A DNA stretch of 64,000 bases, taken from Rugamonas apoptosis. Its GTDB lineage: Bacteria > Pseudomonadota > Gammaproteobacteria > Burkholderiales > Burkholderiaceae_D. Under the pieces are notes generated by a model. That model had not been told where the DNA came from, did no database searches, and was given only the letters and a program-made list of their open reading frames with translations. The first letter of the stretch is position 1; each line of letters begins with the position of its first letter. Below are positions 61,128 through 64,000 of this stretch, piece after piece. The translations under genes were made by a program, and so were the position numbers. The stretch covers positions 1-64,000 of the forward strand of contig NZ_JACEZU010000016.1 of assembly GCF_014042355.1 (NCBI RefSeq), in the 5' to 3' direction.

Positions 61128-62312
61128 CTAGTCATCCGGCAGGGAAAACAGCTGCCGCTCCGCATCGCGTGACGCGCGGGCGGCGGCGAAGCTGTGCTCG
61201 CGCACCTGCGTTTCATAGGCGGCAATGGCGGCCACGGCCATCGCGGGGCCACGGACCTGCCGCAAGGCCTCCGTCAGCGCCTGGGCGTCGTACAGCGCGC
61301 AGTTCGCGCCCTTGCCGCCCGCCGGGCTCATGGCATGCAACGCATCGCCCAGGGCACTGATCCTGCTGGCGGGCCACGCCGCCGGCAACGGCGAACGACG
61401 CACCGGCAACAACGTCGCCGCTTGCGGCGCCGTCCGTTCAAACAAGGCCCGGATCGGCTCCGGCCACGCTCCTACCCGCTCGCTGAGCCAGCCCCGCAGG
61501 GCCGCCTCAGTCCAGCCCAGATCGTCCGCCCCGGCGATGCCGAGCGCGCCACGCTGGCCGATCAGCGCCCAGTACACGTAGTCGTCCACCTGGCCGATGG
61601 TCTGGCCAGCGCCGTGCTCCGGCCGGAACACCATGGCATCGATGATGGCGGCCCATCCGGGCTGGAAAATCACCGAAGTACCGGTCTGCAATTGCGCCGC
61701 GATGGCGTCACGATGGACCGCCGTCAACCAGGTCTTGCCGTAGCAGCAAACCGTGCCCGTATCGATCGGCGCCATGTCGGGAAAGCGCTGCGCCCGCAGC
61801 CGGGAATGGATGCCATCGGCGCCGATGAGCACATCCGCTTCGACCGCGCTGCCGTCATCGAAACGGGCGATGACGGCCCGGTCGTCCACGGCCTCATACC
61901 GCGTCAGCGCCTTGCCGAAATGCACCCGCTCGGCCAAGCCCGTCAGCAGCACGGCGCGCATGCGCTGGCGGTCGGCACGCAAGTCGGCGTCGGCGTCGGA
62001 CGCGCCAGCCTGCCAGCCATCGACACCATGGTCGCTGGCGCGTTCGAGCCGGGCGTCGAGCAGATTGAGCGTGGGAGCGGGCACGGCGCAGGTTTGCACA
62101 AACCGCGCGAACAAGGCGTCCGGCAGACAGGCCGCCAGCGCCGCCCGCCCCTGCTGGTCGATACGCAGGCGATAGCCCTGGTCGCGCGCGTCCAACGATG
62201 CGTCCCGTTCGTAGACCTGGACCGCGATGCCGTGCTTGCAGAGCCCGTGGGCCAGGCACAGCCCTCCCAGGCCAGCGCCGATCACGGCGACGCGTAACGG
62301 TGTATTCGTCAT
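61128..62312 (-). CDS. FAD-dependent monooxygenase
   Basis: A 394-residue class A flavoprotein hydroxylase-like enzyme. The N-terminal FAD loop is IGAGLGGLCLAHGLCKHG, the DG fingerprint is DVLIGADGIHSRL, and the second FAD motif lies around ISALGDALHAMSPAGGKGAN. Related enzymes hydroxylate aromatic or polyketide-type substrates, or inactivate tetracyclines. It is divergent from an AraC-type gene, which probably regulates it, with 94 bases between. Confidence 0.87.
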   Translation of the reverse strand: MTNTPLRVAVIGAGLGGLCLAHGLCKHGIAVQVYERDASLDARDQGYRLRIDQQGRAALAACLPDALFARFVQTCAVPAPTLNLLDARLERASDHGVDGWQAGASDADADLRADRQRMRAVLLTGLAERVHFGKALTRYEAVDDRAVIARFDDGSAVEADVLIGADGIHSRLRAQRFPDMAPIDTGTVCCYGKTWLTAVHRDAIAAQLQTGTSVIFQPGWAAIIDAMVFRPEHGAGQTIGQVDDYVYWALIGQRGALGIAGADDLGWTEAALRGWLSERVGAWPEPIRALFERTAPQAATLLPVRRSPLPAAWPASRISALGDALHAMSPAGGKGANCALYDAQALTEALRQVRGPAMAVAAIAAYETQVREHSFAAARASRDAERQLFSLPDD

Positions 62313-62406
62313 GGTGTTTCCTCGTCACATGGTGGAGTCCCCATTATTCGACAAAGGCGTGATGGCATGATAACGTTGTTTGGCAGTTAACTATCGAAAT
62401 CCAGCC

Positions 62407-63234
62407 ATGACGCAATCCATGTCCGACTTCAGCGAACAATCCGATGGCGCGCCGCTGATCGCCTTGTTGAGCGATGCCGGGCCGGCCAGCCAGTTCGCGC
62501 TGGGCACGCGGGAATACGCCTGGCACCAGCATGTGCGGGGCCAGATGTTTTGTATCGAAAGTGGCCTGATGGAAGTGCGCACCCATCACGGTTCCTGGCT
62601 GTTGCCGCCGCACCGGGCCGGGTGGATCCCACCGGCGGTGGCGCATCAGGTGCGCGTGGTGGGGGCGTTGAGCGGCTGGAGCATCCTGGTCGCGCCGGCG
62701 GCCTGCGCCAGCCTGCCCGCCCTGCCCTGCGTGACCGGGGTCAGCGAATTGATGCGCGCGCTGGTGCGGCGTGCGGCCGCCTGGAATCCGCGCACGGCCC
62801 TGGAACCGCAGCAGGAACGCGTGATGGCCGTGCTGTTCGACGAACTGCGCCAGGCGCCACGCCAGCCATTGCATTTGCCCATGCCGGCCGACCGGCGCTT
62901 GCTGCGCGTCGCGCGCGCCGTGCTGGCGCAGCCTGGCACGCAACGCAAGCTGGTGGAATGGGCCGCTTGGGGCGGGATGTCGGCGCGCACGCTGAGCCGC
63001 TTGTTCCGTGCCGAAACCGGCTTCAGCTTTGGGCAATGGTGTCGGCAGGCGGGCCTGGTGTATGCATTGGAATGCCTGGCGCAAGGCCAAGCGGTCGCTG
63101 CCGTCGCCGATGCGCTAGGGTATGCCACGCCCAGTCATTTCATCGCGATGTTCCGGCATGCCTTTGGCGAGTCGCCGGGTCGCTATTTCAGCGCCGGGCA
63201 GTGCGCCTGGCCTGCGGTGCCACCACAGCCATAG
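62407..63234 (+). CDS. AraC-family transcriptional regulator
   Basis: A 275-residue regulator. The N-terminal cupin-like sensing domain (about 25-110; HQHVRGQMFCIESGLMEVRT) is followed by two AraC helix-turn-helix motifs (about 170-265; GMSARTLSRLFRAETG and VADALGYATPSHFIAMFRHA). The ATG at 62407 was chosen; the longer frame uses a TTG nine codons earlier. Probable activator or repressor of the divergent monooxygenase. Confidence 0.9.
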   Translation: MTQSMSDFSEQSDGAPLIALLSDAGPASQFALGTREYAWHQHVRGQMFCIESGLMEVRTHHGSWLLPPHRAGWIPPAVAHQVRVVGALSGWSILVAPAACASLPALPCVTGVSELMRALVRRAAAWNPRTALEPQQERVMAVLFDELRQAPRQPLHLPMPADRRLLRVARAVLAQPGTQRKLVEWAAWGGMSARTLSRLFRAETGFSFGQWCRQAGLVYALECLAQGQAVAAVADALGYATPSHFIAMFRHAFGESPGRYFSAGQCAWPAVPPQP

Positions 63235-63299
63235 GCGCGCTGCGCGCGCATCCACGCATGGACGACCATTGTCGCGCCATGCATGGCGATCGGTACTGA

Positions 63300-63569
63300 T
63301 TACGCCTCCGCCTTGGCCTTGGCCTTGCGTGGGGCGCGCGGTTTCTTGGGTTTCTCTTCGGTGGCGGCATCGCTACGGCCTTTGACCGCTTCAATCAGGG
63401 CGGCGCTGTAGGCGTTACGGGCGGTCTGGGCGATCGCCATTTGCTGTTGCAGACGGCCCAGTTCGGCGTCCACGACCAGGATGTTGGCGGCCTGCGCCTT
63501 TGCTTCAGCGCTCAGCTTGTCCGATGCGTAGGACGTGCCGTTGATGTTGATGTATTGAGGTAATGACAT
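63300..63569 (-). CDS. DUF6447-like small protein
   Basis: An 89-residue protein. MSLPQYININGTSYASDKLS followed by a coiled helix (QAANILVVDAELGRLQQQMA) and a Lys/Ala/Pro-rich basic tail. From memory this is the DUF6447 pattern, of unknown function. The tail suggests nucleic acid or phage-tail-like interactions, but nothing firm can be said. Confidence 0.6.
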   Translation of the reverse strand: MSLPQYININGTSYASDKLSAEAKAQAANILVVDAELGRLQQQMAIAQTARNAYSAALIEAVKGRSDAATEEKPKKPRAPRKAKAKAEA

Positions 63570-63687
63570 TACTTTCCTTTATTGTAATTGCGAGGGTAAA
63601 GTCCCGGCAGGCCGTGATTGTATGTCCAACCAGCGCGGCGGGCAAAGCCGGCGCCCGCCACTGTTGGCGGGACACCACCCCGCCCCA

Positions 63688-64000
63688 TCAGCGATAGGTC
63701 AGGTAAAACTTCAGGCCGGCCGCGTTTTGCCCCGCCCCGCCCGTCTGCACCAGGGCCACATGGTAGCCGGCGGCGCTGTGGAAGATGTTGCGGCCATAGC
63801 TGGGCAAACCATTTATGACGGGCAGCGTCAACTCGCCGCTGGCCTGCATCAGCGCCCCCGTGTAGCGCTGGTAGGCGGCCGGGTAAATAGAGGCGTAGTC
63901 GGGATAGCCGCCGGCGCTGGCGGCCAGCACCAGCGTTTCCTGGCCGCTCGACTGGCTCAGGGAAATCAACGCGCCGTTCAGGTTCAGCTTGCCCATATAG
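63688..64000 (-). CDS. Unidentified protein, C-terminal part (cut by window end)
   Basis: An open frame continues beyond the window edge. The visible 103 residues (starting near GKLNLNGALISLSQSSGQET, with YPDYASIYPAAYQRYTGALM) look beta-rich and like the end of a secreted or structural protein. No stop is seen before the edge, so an ATG at 63996 may be internal. No family recognised. Confidence 0.5.
   Translation of the reverse strand, partial: YMGKLNLNGALISLSQSSGQETLVLAASAGGYPDYASIYPAAYQRYTGALMQASGELTLPVINGLPSYGRNIFHSAAGYHVALVQTGGAGQNAAGLKFYLTYR

Noticed and set aside
1-64000. CRISPR arrays, rRNA genes, prophage structural genes
   Set aside because: Looked for; no regularly spaced repeats, rRNA segments or phage modules were seen.

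Overview
This is a 64 kb stretch of a high-GC betaproteobacterial chromosome. The gene families and gene order point to Oxalobacteraceae (Massilia, Janthinobacterium or Duganella type). The clues are dnaX-ybaB-recR, glyA-nrdR followed by minor pilins and rib genes, ybgC-tolQRAB-pal-cpoB, PEP-CTERM proteins with sigma-54 promoters, and many c-di-GMP and two-component proteins. The family assignment is inference from gene content; no database was searched.

Layout. (1) 1-1.76 kb is the edge of an integrated element: the end of an IS3-family insertion sequence, a P4-type tyrosine integrase and the intact tRNA-Ser(TGA) that probably served as its attachment site. (2) 1.8-9.9 kb is signalling and carbon-starvation transport: a coupled GGDEF-EAL / EAL-HDOD pair, then a Cache-sensor histidine kinase and NarL-type regulator divergent from cstA-ybdD, with a strong palindrome between them. 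(3) 10.0-15.0 kb holds a tightly overlapping three-gene cassette (ThiF/E1-like adenylyltransferase, nitroreductase-like protein, membrane hexapeptide acyltransferase). Two tandem paralogous PEP-CTERM proteins follow, each with its own sigma-54 -24/-12 element. This is the most interesting part of the window. (4) 15.0-22.4 kb holds a GT1 glycosyltransferase, a hybrid kinase plus REC-PAS-GGDEF-EAL effector, and two small overlapping genes that look like an orphan toxin domain and its immunity protein.

(5) 22.4-29.6 kb holds a CoA-transferase, recR, yciI, ybaB, dnaX, the SRP (4.5S) RNA and ubiD. (6) 29.6-34.7 kb is a visibly lower-GC accessory patch: a lytic transglycosylase with a long leader, an FRG-domain protein, a TauE/SafE permease and a solitary L-aspartate oxidase. 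(7) 34.7-49.4 kb is the riboflavin / nusB / nrdR / glyA neighbourhood. It is split by a minor pilin-pilY1 operon between nrdR and ribD and by a small block between ribE and ribBA. A ZTP-type riboswitch lies in the glyA leader. (8) 49.5-56.1 kb holds a short-chain dehydrogenase, the complete Tol-Pal operon and two identical tRNA-Lys genes under a consensus sigma-70 promoter. (9) 56.1-64 kb is a mixed accessory region: a ribbon-helix-helix-like gene, a BrnA-like antitoxin remnant, a cupin, a LysE exporter with a MocR regulator, a DUF1566 lipoprotein, an FAD monooxygenase divergent from an AraC regulator, a DUF6447-like protein and a gene cut by the window end.

Housekeeping genes (dnaX, recR, tol-pal, rib, glyA, nusB, ubiD, ffs) are intact, so the window is ordinary chromosome with accessory insertions. 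Starts were moved inward from the longest reading frame where a ribosome-binding site, signal peptide or family length supported it; each case is noted.
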